Below the pieces are notes generated by a model, which was given only the letters and a program-made list of their open reading frames with translations, had not been told where the DNA came from and ran no database searches. Source: Mycobacterium sp. 1245805.9 (GTDB lineage Bacteria; Actinomycetota; Actinomycetes; Mycobacteriales; Mycobacteriaceae). Taken from it: DNA of 60,707 nucleotides. Positions 8,653-17,426 of this stretch are shown here, piece after piece (the first letter of the stretch is position 1; every line of letters begins with the position of its first letter). A program made the translations under genes and the position numbers. The stretch is taken from positions 1 to 60,707 of the forward strand of contig NZ_LZKR01000168.1 of NCBI RefSeq assembly GCF_001672915.1, in the 5' to 3' direction.

Positions 8653-9141
8653 TCAGGCTCGGGGATAGCCTCGGCGGACCGTGCGATCGAGAATGCCCAG
8701 GGTTGCCCGCAGCGCGCCCTCGGAGAGCACCGGGAAGATCCCGGCGTCGCGCCACTTCGGGTCGATGTTCGACCAGTCGTAGAAGGACGTGACCACGGTG
8801 GACGCGCCGTCGTCGGCCGGTTCGAGCAGATATCCGTAGACGTGGCCGATCTGCGGGCGGATCTGGCCGAGGATCGTCCACGAAATTAGCCGATCCTGCT
8901 CGAATTCCTTGATGCTGACGGTGACGTCGTATTTGCCCAGTTGCGGGTAGTCGTTGAGGGCCTCGCGGTCCATGTGGACCACGAAGCTGTCGCCGACGCC
9001 GGTTACCGGTCCGCCCTCGGCGCCTTGGAGCATGCCCGACGAATCGATGGAGACGTGGCCCTGCGGGTCACACAGCACCGCGAAGACATCGGCGGCCGGG
9101 GCCGGGATGGTGCGACGGGTCTCGATGCGTTCTTCGGTCAT
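8653..9141 (-). CDS. SRPBCC-family lipid/ligand-binding protein
   Basis: A 162-residue protein with the START/polyketide cyclase-like pattern: RTIPAPAADVFAVLCDPQGH at the start, a central beta-rich part, and a C-terminal helix around SEGALRATLGILDR. These proteins have a hydrophobic cavity that binds lipids or small molecules. It converges with the RibD-like gene (seven-base gap) and is divergent from the gene at 9382. The 240-base upstream gap carries no other gene that I can see. Confidence 0.85.
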   Translation of the reverse strand: MTEERIETRRTIPAPAADVFAVLCDPQGHVSIDSSGMLQGAEGGPVTGVGDSFVVHMDREALNDYPQLGKYDVTVSIKEFEQDRLISWTILGQIRPQIGHVYGYLLEPADDGASTVVTSFYDWSNIDPKWRDAGIFPVLSEGALRATLGILDRTVRRGYPRA

Positions 9142-9381
9142 GGGTCCTCGCAGCCATCGCAGAAAACCTGATTTGCCTCGCCGGTCACTCTACGTCGCCG
9201 CGGCCGGTCGATGTCAGTGGCTTCTCGGTTGCTGGATGCTCGCTCGGCATGCACCGACGCACGGGGGTTCCTATGATGAGAGCTTGGGGAAAATTTCATC
9301 GAATTGCCTGCGCGACACAATCTTCAGTCCACCGTCGTCCGACATCCGCTCGCGGGCGCACAGAGGAGGATCACCGGCGAC

Positions 9382-9720
9382 GTGAGCGATTCAAACGGCG
9401 AGGACGAGTACCGCAATCTGGCGGTGAACCGGCTGCGGCCCAGCGAGCTTCAGTGGGCATTGAACAACGATTCCGTGCACGGGATCGCCTACGCGTTCCG
9501 CAACCCCGTCGCCGTCGCCGAGTCCATCGACGACCCGCAGGACGAACGCAAGACCTACCTGATCCGGGTCAGGCGTGACGATTTGGCCTTGGCGCTGGGC
9601 AAGATCAACGACTGGATCGTCAGGAATCCCGGCCCGGCGGGGATGCAGGCCTACGGCTTCGTCCGCGCGCTGTCGCGGGAGGGGCTAAGCGAAAAGACCG
9701 GCGACGAGGAATGCCGGTAA
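9382..9720 (+). CDS. Conserved hypothetical protein
   Basis: A 112-residue soluble protein beginning MSDSNGEDEYRNLAVNRLRP. It has no signal peptide or membrane helix. I chose the GTG at 9382 because AGAGGAGGA lies about 12 bases upstream; the frame is open further but that part is low-complexity. It is mixed helix/strand with a KINDWIVRNPGPAG segment. I do not recognise a family. It precedes pknE by 159 bases on the same strand. Confidence 0.6.
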   Translation: MSDSNGEDEYRNLAVNRLRPSELQWALNNDSVHGIAYAFRNPVAVAESIDDPQDERKTYLIRVRRDDLALALGKINDWIVRNPGPAGMQAYGFVRALSREGLSEKTGDEECR

Positions 9721-9879
9721 CCCTCGCCGACCCCGGATTTCGTAGCCAGCCGACCGGGAATTAGCTGGCTTTCTGGCAATTCGGCGTGCCCCGCGGTTGC
9801 CCAAACCATTAGCCTTATGCCTGGCACGCCGCGCTTCGGTGTGGGTTTGCGGCGCGTGGCGGCGGGTGAGGAGTCGGCG

Positions 9880-11697
9880 ATGGGTGACACGACCGCGGAT
9901 TCGCGGGAGGGCTCGCAGTTCGGGCCGTATCGGTTGCGGCGGCTGGTCGGCCGCGGCGGCATGGGCGACGTCTACGAGGCCGAGGACACGGTGCGCGAAC
10001 GCATCGTGGCCCTGAAGCTGATGTCGCAGACGCTGTCCAGCGATCCGGTGTTCCGCTCGCGCATGCAGCGCGAGGCCCGCACCGCGGGGCGGCTGCAGGA
10101 ACCGCACGTCGTGCCGATCCACGACTTCGGCGAGATCGACGGGCAGCTCTATGTGGACATGCGCCTGATCGACGGCAACAACCTGGCCGCCACGCTGAGC
10201 CGTTTCGGGCCGCTGTCCCCGCCGCGGGCGGTGGCGATCGTGCGGCAGATCGGCTCGGCGCTCGACGCCGCGCACGCCGCCGGGGTGATGCATCGCGACG
10301 TGAAACCGGAGAACATCCTCGTCAGCGCAGATGATTTCGCGTACCTCGTCGATTTCGGGATCGCCAGCGCCACGTCCGACGAGAAACTGACGACGTTCGG
10401 CACCACCGTGGGCACGGTCAAATACATGGCCCCGGAGCGGTTCAGCGATGGCGAAGTGACCTATCGGGCCGACATCTACGCGCTGGCCTGCGTCCTGTAC
10501 GAGTGCCTGACCGGATCCCCGCCGTACACGGGCGACACGATAGGGGTGATGGGGGCGCACCTCAACCAGGCGATCCCGCGCCCCAGCGCCGCGCGCCCGA
10601 GCATCCCGGTGGCCTTCGACGGCGTGATCGCCCGCGGCATGGCCAAGGATCCCGCCGCGCGCTACGCCACGTGCGGTGACCTGTCCGCGGCCGCGTATGC
10701 CGCGCTGGCCACGCCCGATCAGAACCGGGCCACCGACATTTTGGAGCGCAGCCAGGTGGCGAAGCTGCCGGCCGCGTTCGCCGGCCAGCAGCCCAGCGGT
10801 TTTGCCGCCATGCCCCCGCCCGCGATGGCGAACCAGGCACCGCCCCAGGCTCCCCGGTGGCCCACCGGATCGGCTCCCGGGTCGCCGGTGCCGCAGCCGA
10901 CGGGGTGGCCCGGGACTCCCACGTGGGGCACCGGCGACATGGGCAGCGTCGGCGCGCCGCTGTGGGGGCAGCCGCCGCAGAGCAATCGCAAGCCCTGGCT
11001 GTGGATCGGCGCCGTCGTGGCGGTCGTGGTGGCCGTCGTGGTCGGCCTGGTGATCGTCGCCGCCCATCCGTGGGAGTCGTCGTCCCCGTCGGCCCGGTCC
11101 TCGACGCCGACGTCGGCCCCACCTCCGCCGGACGCGGTGGAGCTCAAGGTCCTCGATGACGGTGTCTCCGTCGGCAGCGCGGTGGCACCGACGACGATCG
11201 ACATTTTCAACGAGCCGATCTGCCCGCCGTGCGGCAGCTTCATCCGGTCGAACGCCGGTGACATCGACAGCGCGGTGAACAACAAGAAGCTGGCGGTACG
11301 CTACCACCTGCTCAACTTCCTCGACGACAAGTCGCACAGCAAGAACTACTCGTCTCGCGCGGTGGCCGCGACGTATTGTGTTGCAGCGCAAAATGATCCG
11401 AAGCTGTACATGAACTTCTACTCTGGCCTTTTCGCCAGCAATTTTCAGCCCGCGGAGGACGCCCCCGAGGACCGCACCGACGGCGAACTAGCCCAGCTGG
11501 CCAAGACCGTCGGCGTCGACGCCAGCGTGATCGACTGCATCAAGGGCGGCGACGACATCGGCACCGGCAAGGCCAAGGCCGCGGCCGGGGACGCGACGCT
11601 GACCGGACTCAACGCCACCGGCACACCGTTCGTGTGGGACGGCACCAAGTCGGTGAACTATCAGGACCCGACCTGGCTCACCAAGCTGCTCGGCTAG
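9880..11697 (+). CDS. pknE: Ser/Thr protein kinase PknE with DsbA-like sensor
   Basis: A 605-residue orthologue of PknE, nearly identical in the kinase domain to my memory of the M. tuberculosis protein (SREGxQFGPYRLRRLVGRGG, HRDVKPENILVSADDFAYLVDFG, APERF). A proline-rich juxtamembrane segment (about 300-375) and one membrane helix near 385-405 follow. The outer domain, about 425-605, is a DsbA/thioredoxin-type fold with a CPPC motif in EPICPPCGSFIRS. PknE is implicated in redox/nitric-oxide stress signalling. The ATG at 9880 matches the family N-terminus. It converges with the Met-rich gene, stops six bases apart. Confidence 0.96.
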   Translation: MGDTTADSREGSQFGPYRLRRLVGRGGMGDVYEAEDTVRERIVALKLMSQTLSSDPVFRSRMQREARTAGRLQEPHVVPIHDFGEIDGQLYVDMRLIDGNNLAATLSRFGPLSPPRAVAIVRQIGSALDAAHAAGVMHRDVKPENILVSADDFAYLVDFGIASATSDEKLTTFGTTVGTVKYMAPERFSDGEVTYRADIYALACVLYECLTGSPPYTGDTIGVMGAHLNQAIPRPSAARPSIPVAFDGVIARGMAKDPAARYATCGDLSAAAYAALATPDQNRATDILERSQVAKLPAAFAGQQPSGFAAMPPPAMANQAPPQAPRWPTGSAPGSPVPQPTGWPGTPTWGTGDMGSVGAPLWGQPPQSNRKPWLWIGAVVAVVVAVVVGLVIVAAHPWESSSPSARSSTPTSAPPPPDAVELKVLDDGVSVGSAVAPTTIDIFNEPICPPCGSFIRSNAGDIDSAVNNKKLAVRYHLLNFLDDKSHSKNYSSRAVAATYCVAAQNDPKLYMNFYSGLFASNFQPAEDAPEDRTDGELAQLAKTVGVDASVIDCIKGGDDIGTGKAKAAAGDATLTGLNATGTPFVWDGTKSVNYQDPTWLTKLLG

Positions 11698-11703
11698 TCA
11701 CCG

Positions 11704-12060
11704 TTAGGGGTGCGGCGTGAAAGGCGCCGGAGCGGGCGTTTGTGAGGGACCCATCATGCCGCCCGGACCCATCATGCCGCCGGGGCCCATCATTCCGCCC
11801 ATTCCGCCGGAGCCCATCATCGGGCAGCTGCCCTCACGGCCGCCGTAATAGCCCCGGTGCCAACCAGAATGGACGCCCGAGGACCAGCCCAAGAACAATC
11901 CCCAGAAGAAGATCGATCCGACGATGAACACCACACCGGCGACGATGACGACCCATGCCGCGGCTTGGCCCAGCCGGCTGGGCCCACCGAATCGGTTGTC
12001 GTAGCGGGGTTGCTCACTCACGGTGGTCGGTTCGACCGTTGATTCAGGTGTGTCAGTCAT
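11704..12060 (-). CDS. Met-rich small membrane protein, probably copper-binding
   Basis: A 118-residue protein. Residues about 30-60 form one membrane helix (AAAWVVIVAGVVFIVGSIFF), followed by a His/Gly/Tyr linker (SGWHRGYYGG). The C-terminal tail is built of MMGPGG units (CPMMGSGGMGGMMGPGGMM and two more). Clustered methionines with His and one Cys are a typical Cu(I)-binding arrangement. A RicR-type operator lies 23-37 bases upstream of the ATG, supporting copper induction. The tail probably faces the periplasm. I know of no characterised homologue; an anchor or chaperone supplying copper to the oxidase at 3986 is a guess. Confidence 0.85.
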   Translation of the reverse strand: MTDTPESTVEPTTVSEQPRYDNRFGGPSRLGQAAAWVVIVAGVVFIVGSIFFWGLFLGWSSGVHSGWHRGYYGGREGSCPMMGSGGMGGMMGPGGMMGPGGMMGPSQTPAPAPFTPHP

Positions 12061-12082
12061 GCCTCGAAGGATCGCACACCTA

Positions 12083-12097
12083 TACCCCGCGGGGGTA
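12083..12097 (-). promoter_or_regulatory. RicR/CsoR-type copper operator
   Basis: TACCC-CGCGG-GGGTA is an exact TACCC-N5-GGGTA palindrome, the form described for the mycobacterial copper repressor RicR and close to CsoR sites. On the minus strand TATAGG overlaps its downstream edge as a -10 candidate, so repressor binding would block the promoter of the Met-rich gene starting at 12060. No RicR gene lies in the window. Confidence 0.75.
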
Positions 12098-12131
12098 GGG
12101 ACTATCGACCCCAGTTGGTGGGCGGGCGCCG

Positions 12132-14060
12132 CTAATCGCCGGTGCGCGCGAACTTTGCGTCGACGTCGGTGCTGCCGCAGTTGGTTCCCCCGGAATTCGT
12201 CACGTCCTCGTGACCGTGTCCGGTGATCAACGCGATCGGGTCCGGTGCGGGTTGGGGCAACGGGAAATGCACGACGATCCGGACGTGCGCCGTGCCGCCC
12301 TTGGAGCAGCGGCCGTCGAACTCGCGGTCGTAGATCCACTCCCCGCCGCCGAATACCAACGCCATGGCCGAAGCCGGGGGCGCGTGGAAAAAGCTCATGC
12401 ACCGGTCGCCGCCGCGAAGGCAGTCCGTGCGGACAACGTAGTCCTGCTGCCCTTTGAAACCGGTTGGTGTGACATCCGATTCGTGGTAGTGGCCGCGCAG
12501 CGCCTCGGCCGGCGACACCACCCGCGGCGGCAGCGCATTCGGGTCGGCCACGCTGCCGAGGTCGACGTCTCCGGTGCGGGTGAACGTCACGCCCCGTTTG
12601 TTGGCGCAGCCCTTGCCCATGATCTCGGTGGCCTCCCCCGCGAGTGTGCCGTCGGGACGCGGCTGCAGCGTGAAGGTTTCCCAGACCTCGCCTTCGGCGT
12701 TGGCGCACGTGCTCGAGCCGGCGGTCACCGCCTGCCAGGTTCCGCCGACCTGGTCGAACACGATCGTCGGCACCTGCATGGTTTCGCCGGTGAGGCGCGT
12801 CGCGGTCGCCACGCAACCGGTCGGGCGGCACGCCGAGCTGACGGCCCAGGTTTCGGTCGACGGCGCGGCGCCCGGGGGCGGCATGCCTTCGATGCTGGTG
12901 ATCCGGGCGAAGTCGGCCCGGTAGACGCCGGTGAAGGGGCCCGTGTTGGGCGGCGGAGGCTTGGGCCCCGGGCTGGCCGTGGGCGCCGCGGTGTTCGCCG
13001 GCTTGCTGGACTGGGTGAGCTTCTCGGAGGCGAAGACACCACCGGCGATCAGCAGCGCGACGCCCGCCAGGGCGGGGATCAGTACCGCGGGGCGCCGGCT
13101 CAACCGTTTCCAGCCGGCCGGTTTCGGCTGCAGCGGGACGGTGGGCGCGGCGACGCCGAAGGAAGGCTGGGTGATTTCATTGTCCGGGCGGGCCGGAATC
13201 TCACCGGCGTACGCGAAGCTCGGGGTCGGCAGGCGGGCGAGGTGGGCCGCGAACTCCCCGCAGCTGGCGAACCGGCCGTACGGGTCTTTGGCCATCGCGG
13301 TGGCGAACACCGGATCGAGCTGGGCCAACTCCGGTCGCTGCGCACCGATCGACGGCGGCGGGGCGTTGACGTGCTGGCTGATCACCACGGCGGGATTGGT
13401 GTCGACATACGGTTGGGCGCCGGTCAGCAGGTGAAATGCGGTGCAGGCCAAGGCGTATTGGTCGGCCCGTCCGTCGATCGACTCGCCCTTGAGCTGTTCG
13501 GGCGCCGCATAGGCGGCGGTGCCGACCGTCATGTTGGTCGCGGTCAGCCCGGTCGCGTCGTCGATGCGGCGGGCGATGCCGAAGTCGGCCAGGAACACCC
13601 GCCGCGCCTGCCCGTCGGGCTCGGCCAGCAGGATGTTGGCCGGCTTGACGTCGCGGTGCAGTAGGCCCCGATGGTGCGCGTAATCCAGCGCTTCGGCGAC
13701 GGCGGTGATGATCGGCGCGACCTCGTCGAGCGGCATTCCGCCGGGACGGTTTTGGCGCAGCAGCCGGCCCGCGTCGGTGCCTTGCACGTAGGCCATCGAG
13801 ATCCAGAAGTGGCCGTCCTCTTCCCCGCGGTCGTGGACCCTCACGATGTGCGGATGGGACAACCCCGCCGCCAGGTCGGCCTCGCGCACGAATCGGGCCC
13901 GGAACTCCGCGTCGGCGGTCAAGTCGGGCGGCAGTACCTTGAGCGCGTCCTCGCGCGGCAGGCGCGGGTGCGCCGCCAGATACACCTGGCCCATGCCGCC
14001 CGAACCCAGCAGGCGCAGGATCGTGTATCCGGCGAATACCTGGCCAGCTTCCAGCGACAT
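12132..14060 (-). CDS. PknF-type Ser/Thr protein kinase, third copy
   Basis: A 642-residue receptor kinase paralogous to those at 126-2024 and 2121-3956. It has GSGGMG, LKVLPPD, LLHRDVKPANILL, ADFGIARR and APEQL, then a membrane helix near residues 320-345 and the two-lobed outer region with eight cysteines (CRPTGC and CLRGGDRC sets), ending FARTGD. The start MSLEAGQ was chosen by alignment with the other copies. It sits alone on its own transcript: a strong hairpin separates it from the glutamine synthetase upstream, and the Met-rich gene downstream has its own operator. Confidence 0.93.
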   Translation of the reverse strand: MSLEAGQVFAGYTILRLLGSGGMGQVYLAAHPRLPREDALKVLPPDLTADAEFRARFVREADLAAGLSHPHIVRVHDRGEEDGHFWISMAYVQGTDAGRLLRQNRPGGMPLDEVAPIITAVAEALDYAHHRGLLHRDVKPANILLAEPDGQARRVFLADFGIARRIDDATGLTATNMTVGTAAYAAPEQLKGESIDGRADQYALACTAFHLLTGAQPYVDTNPAVVISQHVNAPPPSIGAQRPELAQLDPVFATAMAKDPYGRFASCGEFAAHLARLPTPSFAYAGEIPARPDNEITQPSFGVAAPTVPLQPKPAGWKRLSRRPAVLIPALAGVALLIAGGVFASEKLTQSSKPANTAAPTASPGPKPPPPNTGPFTGVYRADFARITSIEGMPPPGAAPSTETWAVSSACRPTGCVATATRLTGETMQVPTIVFDQVGGTWQAVTAGSSTCANAEGEVWETFTLQPRPDGTLAGEATEIMGKGCANKRGVTFTRTGDVDLGSVADPNALPPRVVSPAEALRGHYHESDVTPTGFKGQQDYVVRTDCLRGGDRCMSFFHAPPASAMALVFGGGEWIYDREFDGRCSKGGTAHVRIVVHFPLPQPAPDPIALITGHGHEDVTNSGGTNCGSTDVDAKFARTGD

Positions 14061-14220
14061 GGCCGAATCGTAAGTCTTGTCTTCGCGGCTTTGCGGCACT
14101 TTTGCGTCCCTTTCCGGTCTGTTACGGGGCGAGGCCCGTCAGCGGAAAGGTTGCGGCACAGCACTTGGCAGAAGTTGGCGAGTTTCTTGCGAAATTCTTG
14201 CGCGCGCGCCGCACGCGGAT

Positions 14221-14279
14221 CGTCGGGCGTGGGGGCCGCGGATCACCGCCGCTGGCGCGGCCGGCCCCCACACCCGACG
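14221..14279 (-). terminator. GC-rich hairpin after the glutamine synthetase gene
   Basis: Arms at 14221-14238 and 14262-14279 pair over 18 bases with one mismatch, around a 23-base loop, and begin eight bases after the stop of the minus-strand gene at 14287. There is no U-tract, as is common for mycobacterial terminators. It separates that gene from the kinase at 12132-14060. Confidence 0.7.
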
Positions 14280-14286
14280 ATGTCTC

Positions 14287-16464
14287 TCACAGGATGTAAA
14301 GCATCTCCTGGTAGGTGGGAAGTGGCCACAGGTCGTCGGCGACAACGCTTTCCAGCGTGTCGGCGGCCGCGCGCACCGCCGCCATCGCGGGCAGCAGCTC
14401 TTTCTGGGCGTGCGTGGCCTCGGCCAGCGCCGTCTCCGCCGAGTGGTCGGACAGCGCCGACTTCAGCGCCGCAAGGCCCTCTTGCAGCTCGGCGATCGGG
14501 GTCGAAACCGCTTCCAGCGCAACCGTACTCGCTTCGACGCCGGCCTTCTTCAGCGTCGCGACGTTCTGGGCCAGCTCGGTCTGGTACCGGATGGCGGCCG
14601 GCAGGATCACGGTCGTACCGATTTCCAGCGCCAGTTTCGCCTCGACCGCGATGGTCAGGGCGTACTGCTCCAGCCGGACCTCATAGCGGCTGTGCAGCTC
14701 ACGCTCGTTGAACACCCCGTACTTCTCGAAGAGTTCAACCGACTCCGGCTTGATCAGCTCCGGAATGGCGTCCAGCGACGTCTTGAGATTAGGCAGACCG
14801 CGCTGGGCCGCCTCGATCTGCCATTTCTCCGAATACCCGTCGCCGTTGTACACGACCGCACCGTGCTCGGTGATGATATCGGTGAGCAGCCGCTGAACGG
14901 CATGGTCGAAGTCCTCGCCGTCGGCGACGGCCTTCTCCAGCACCGTCGCCATGTAGTCGAGCGAGTCCGCCATGATCGTGTTGAGGATGATCAGCGGCAC
15001 GGCGACCGTCTGCCCGGAGCCCGGCGCACGGAACTCAAACCGGTTGCCGGTGAACGCGAACGGACTGGTCCGGTTGCGGTCGCCCGGGTCGGTCGGCAGC
15101 GGCGGGAGCGTGTCGACACCAATGATCATGGTGCCCTTGCCCTTTGACGACGTCGCCGCGCCCTTGGCGATCTGCTCGAACACGTCGGCAAGCTGTTCGC
15201 CGAGGAAGATCGAGATGATCGCGGGCGGCGCCTCGTTGGCGCCGAGACGGTGGTCATTGGTGGCCGACGCCACCGACACCCGCAGCAGCCCGGAGAACTT
15301 GTGCACGGCACGGATCACCGCGGCGCAGAACACCAGGAACTGTGCGTTCTCGTGCGGGGTGTCGCCCGGGACCAGCAGCGAGCCCAGCTCGGAGTTGCCC
15401 ATCGAGAAGTTGACGTGCTTGCCCGACCCGTTGACGCCGGCGAACGGCTTCTCGTGGAACAGGCACTCCATGCCGTGCTTCTTGGCGATCGTCTTGAAGA
15501 TCGTCATCAGCAGCTGCTGGTGGTCGGAGGCGATGTTGGCCCGCTCGAACATCGGCGCGATCTCGAACTGGCCGGGGGCCACCTCATTGTGCCGGGTCTT
15601 GGCCGGGATGCCGAGCTTGAACAGCTCCCGCTCGGTGTCCATCATGAAGCCCAACACCCGCTCGGGCACCGCGCCGAAGTAGTGGTCGTCGAACTCCTGG
15701 CCCTTGGGTGGCTTGGCACCGAACAGGGTGCGCCCGGCGTTGACCAGGTCCGGGCGCGCCAGGAAGAAGTGGCGGTCGACCAGGAAGTACTCCTGCTCCG
15801 GTCCGCAGAAGGAGACGACGTGGTTGAGGTCCTTGTGGCCGAACAGCTTCAGGACACGCTCGGCGTGTTTGCCCATCGCCTGCTGACTGCGCAGCAGCGG
15901 CGTCTTGTAGTCCAAGGCCTCGCCGGTCATCGAGACGAACACCGTCGGGATGCACAGCGTGTTGCCGTTCGGGTTCTCCAGGATGTAGGCCGGGCTGGTG
16001 ACGTCCCAGCCCGTGTAGCCGCGCGCCTCGAACGTGCTGCGCAGGCCGCCCGACGGGAAGCTCGACGCGTCCGGCTCACCCTGGATGAGGGTCTTGCCGG
16101 CGAACTCGGCCAGCGTCTGGCCGTCGGAGATGGGCTCCAGGAAGCTGTCATGCTTCTCGGCGGTGAGCCCGGTCATCGGGTAGAAGACGTGCGCGTAGTG
16201 GGTGGCACCCTTTTCCAGCGCCCAGTCCTTCATCGCCACGGCGACCGTGTCCGCCACCGCGGGGTCGAGCTTGGTGCCCTTCTCGATGGTCGCGACGATG
16301 GACTTGTACACCGACTTGGGTAGACGAGCCTGCATCTCGGCCTTGGTGAAGACGTTCGAGCCGAAGACCTCGCCGGGCTCTTCGCCAGCCACGAAGCTGA
16401 CCGCCGGGGGGACATACGCCTCGACGTTGTTGATCGCCTGAAGGCGAACCGCATTTCCACTCAA
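14287..16464 (-). CDS. Type III glutamine synthetase
   Basis: A 725-residue GSIII enzyme, making glutamine from glutamate, ammonia and ATP in the cytoplasm. Family markers include CGPEQEYFLVD, TRHNEVAPGQFEIAP, FHEKPFAGVNGSGKHVNFS, RLGANEAPPAIISI and NRTSPFAFTGNRFEFRAPG. The length (about 700-730) is right for GSIII and far longer than GSI (about 470). The start is a TTG at 16464, supported by AGGA about six bases upstream and the family-like MSGNAVR start; no nearer ATG fits. GSIII is an extra enzyme beside the usual GlnA paralogues. A possible GlnR site lies about 90-105 bases upstream. Confidence 0.95.
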   Translation of the reverse strand: MSGNAVRLQAINNVEAYVPPAVSFVAGEEPGEVFGSNVFTKAEMQARLPKSVYKSIVATIEKGTKLDPAVADTVAVAMKDWALEKGATHYAHVFYPMTGLTAEKHDSFLEPISDGQTLAEFAGKTLIQGEPDASSFPSGGLRSTFEARGYTGWDVTSPAYILENPNGNTLCIPTVFVSMTGEALDYKTPLLRSQQAMGKHAERVLKLFGHKDLNHVVSFCGPEQEYFLVDRHFFLARPDLVNAGRTLFGAKPPKGQEFDDHYFGAVPERVLGFMMDTERELFKLGIPAKTRHNEVAPGQFEIAPMFERANIASDHQQLLMTIFKTIAKKHGMECLFHEKPFAGVNGSGKHVNFSMGNSELGSLLVPGDTPHENAQFLVFCAAVIRAVHKFSGLLRVSVASATNDHRLGANEAPPAIISIFLGEQLADVFEQIAKGAATSSKGKGTMIIGVDTLPPLPTDPGDRNRTSPFAFTGNRFEFRAPGSGQTVAVPLIILNTIMADSLDYMATVLEKAVADGEDFDHAVQRLLTDIITEHGAVVYNGDGYSEKWQIEAAQRGLPNLKTSLDAIPELIKPESVELFEKYGVFNERELHSRYEVRLEQYALTIAVEAKLALEIGTTVILPAAIRYQTELAQNVATLKKAGVEASTVALEAVSTPIAELQEGLAALKSALSDHSAETALAEATHAQKELLPAMAAVRAAADTLESVVADDLWPLPTYQEMLYIL

Positions 16465-16551
16465 TTGAGTTCCTATCGCTGAGGGGGGCCCACTATTTCC
16501 TCGTGCCGGACAGTGGACCGCCCCACAGTAGGAACGTTCGATGCCAAACTT

Positions 16552-16568
16552 GTTACGCCGATGTCAAC
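16552..16568 (-). promoter_or_regulatory. Possible GlnR-type site upstream of the GSIII gene
   Basis: On the minus strand the stretch reads GTTGACATCGGCGTAAC, which contains AC-N9-AC, the spacing of actinobacterial GlnR half-sites. It lies 88-104 bases upstream of the TTG start, a plausible activator distance. It is a short, degenerate match, so chance is a real possibility. Confidence 0.3.
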
Positions 16569-16644
16569 GGCGGCTCCGCAATGGTTTCGATCGTGAGACG
16601 CGGGCCACGGCGCCACCCAACACACCCAAATGCGAGAAGGCATT

Positions 16645-17319
16645 ATGACCAGGCCGCACAAGCGGTCGCCGGATCTCCTGGTGATCTCACCCGTGAAAAA
16701 GTGGACCTGCACCTCATGCGCGGGCACCGGCGGCTTGTTGAAAATCGAAGACGGCGCCCCGCTGTGCCTGGACTGCGCCGACCTCGGGCACCTCGTCTTC
16801 CTGCCGTCGGGCGATGCGGCGCTGACCAGGCGCGCGAAGAAAGGAAGCGGCCTTTCTGCAGTGGTCGTGCGGTGGAGCCGTGCACGCAATCGCTATGAGC
16901 GCCAGGGAATCCTGGCTGAAGCCGACGCAATTGAACGTGCCGAACAGGAGTGCCTATCGGATGCCGAGGCCCGCTCGCGTCGCCGAGAGCGGGACCAGGC
17001 ACGGCGCGCATCGGAGGATCTAGAGTTTCAGGCCGAGTTCGCCACCGCGATCCGCGAGCTGTTCCCGGGTTGTCGCCCCGCCCGGGCCGACGACATCGCG
17101 CGGCACGCAGCGATGCGCGGTAGCGGTCGAGTCGGTCGAAGCGCCGCCGCGCGAGCACTCGACCCCGACGCCGTCTACCTCGCCGTCGCGGCATCCGTCC
17201 GACACCTCGACACAAACTACGACCAACTGCTGATGTCCGGCGTCGACCGCGCGACAGCCCGAGATCGGGTGCGCCAACGCGTCGACGACGTCTTGAACAC
17301 TTGGCGCCGAGTGCGCTAG
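16645..17319 (+). CDS. DUF2293-type protein with an N-terminal zinc-ribbon-like segment
   Basis: A 224-residue soluble protein. The N-terminus has CTSCAGTG then CLDC, a four-cysteine arrangement like a small zinc ribbon. A basic helical stretch with RRRERDQARRASED follows, then a C-terminal DUF2293-like domain (about 130-224, IRELFPGC...IARHAAMRGSGRVGRSAAAR). The ATG at 16645 was preferred to that at 16630 because AGAAGG lies just upstream of it. It is divergent from the GSIII gene. The function is unknown; the ribbon plus basic helix hint at nucleic-acid binding. Confidence 0.75.
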   Translation: MTRPHKRSPDLLVISPVKKWTCTSCAGTGGLLKIEDGAPLCLDCADLGHLVFLPSGDAALTRRAKKGSGLSAVVVRWSRARNRYERQGILAEADAIERAEQECLSDAEARSRRRERDQARRASEDLEFQAEFATAIRELFPGCRPARADDIARHAAMRGSGRVGRSAAARALDPDAVYLAVAASVRHLDTNYDQLLMSGVDRATARDRVRQRVDDVLNTWRRVR

Positions 17320-17371
17320 TGAACTCAGGGCTTTCAGTGTGCGTCCAGGGCGGCCGTCCGGCGATTTTCCC

Positions 17372-17406
17372 GCCCACGATTCACACGCAAAGCCCACGAT
17401 TCACAC
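17372..17406. repeat. Two copies of a 15-base direct repeat
   Basis: GCCCACGATTCACAC occurs at 17372-17386 and again at 17392-17406, separated by five bases, in the short gap between two convergent genes. The role is unknown; it may be part of a dispersed intergenic repeat. Confidence 0.6.
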
Positions 17407-17426
17407 CCAACGTCTGGAGACCGCGG

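Noticed and set aside
9304..9381. Longer N-terminus for the hypothetical gene at 9382
   Set aside because: The extra residues are unconvincing and the good ribosome site serves the GTG at 9382.
12210..13664. Long plus-strand frame opposite the third kinase (484 codons)
   Set aside because: Same kind of antisense shadow; the minus strand has all kinase motifs and a proper start.
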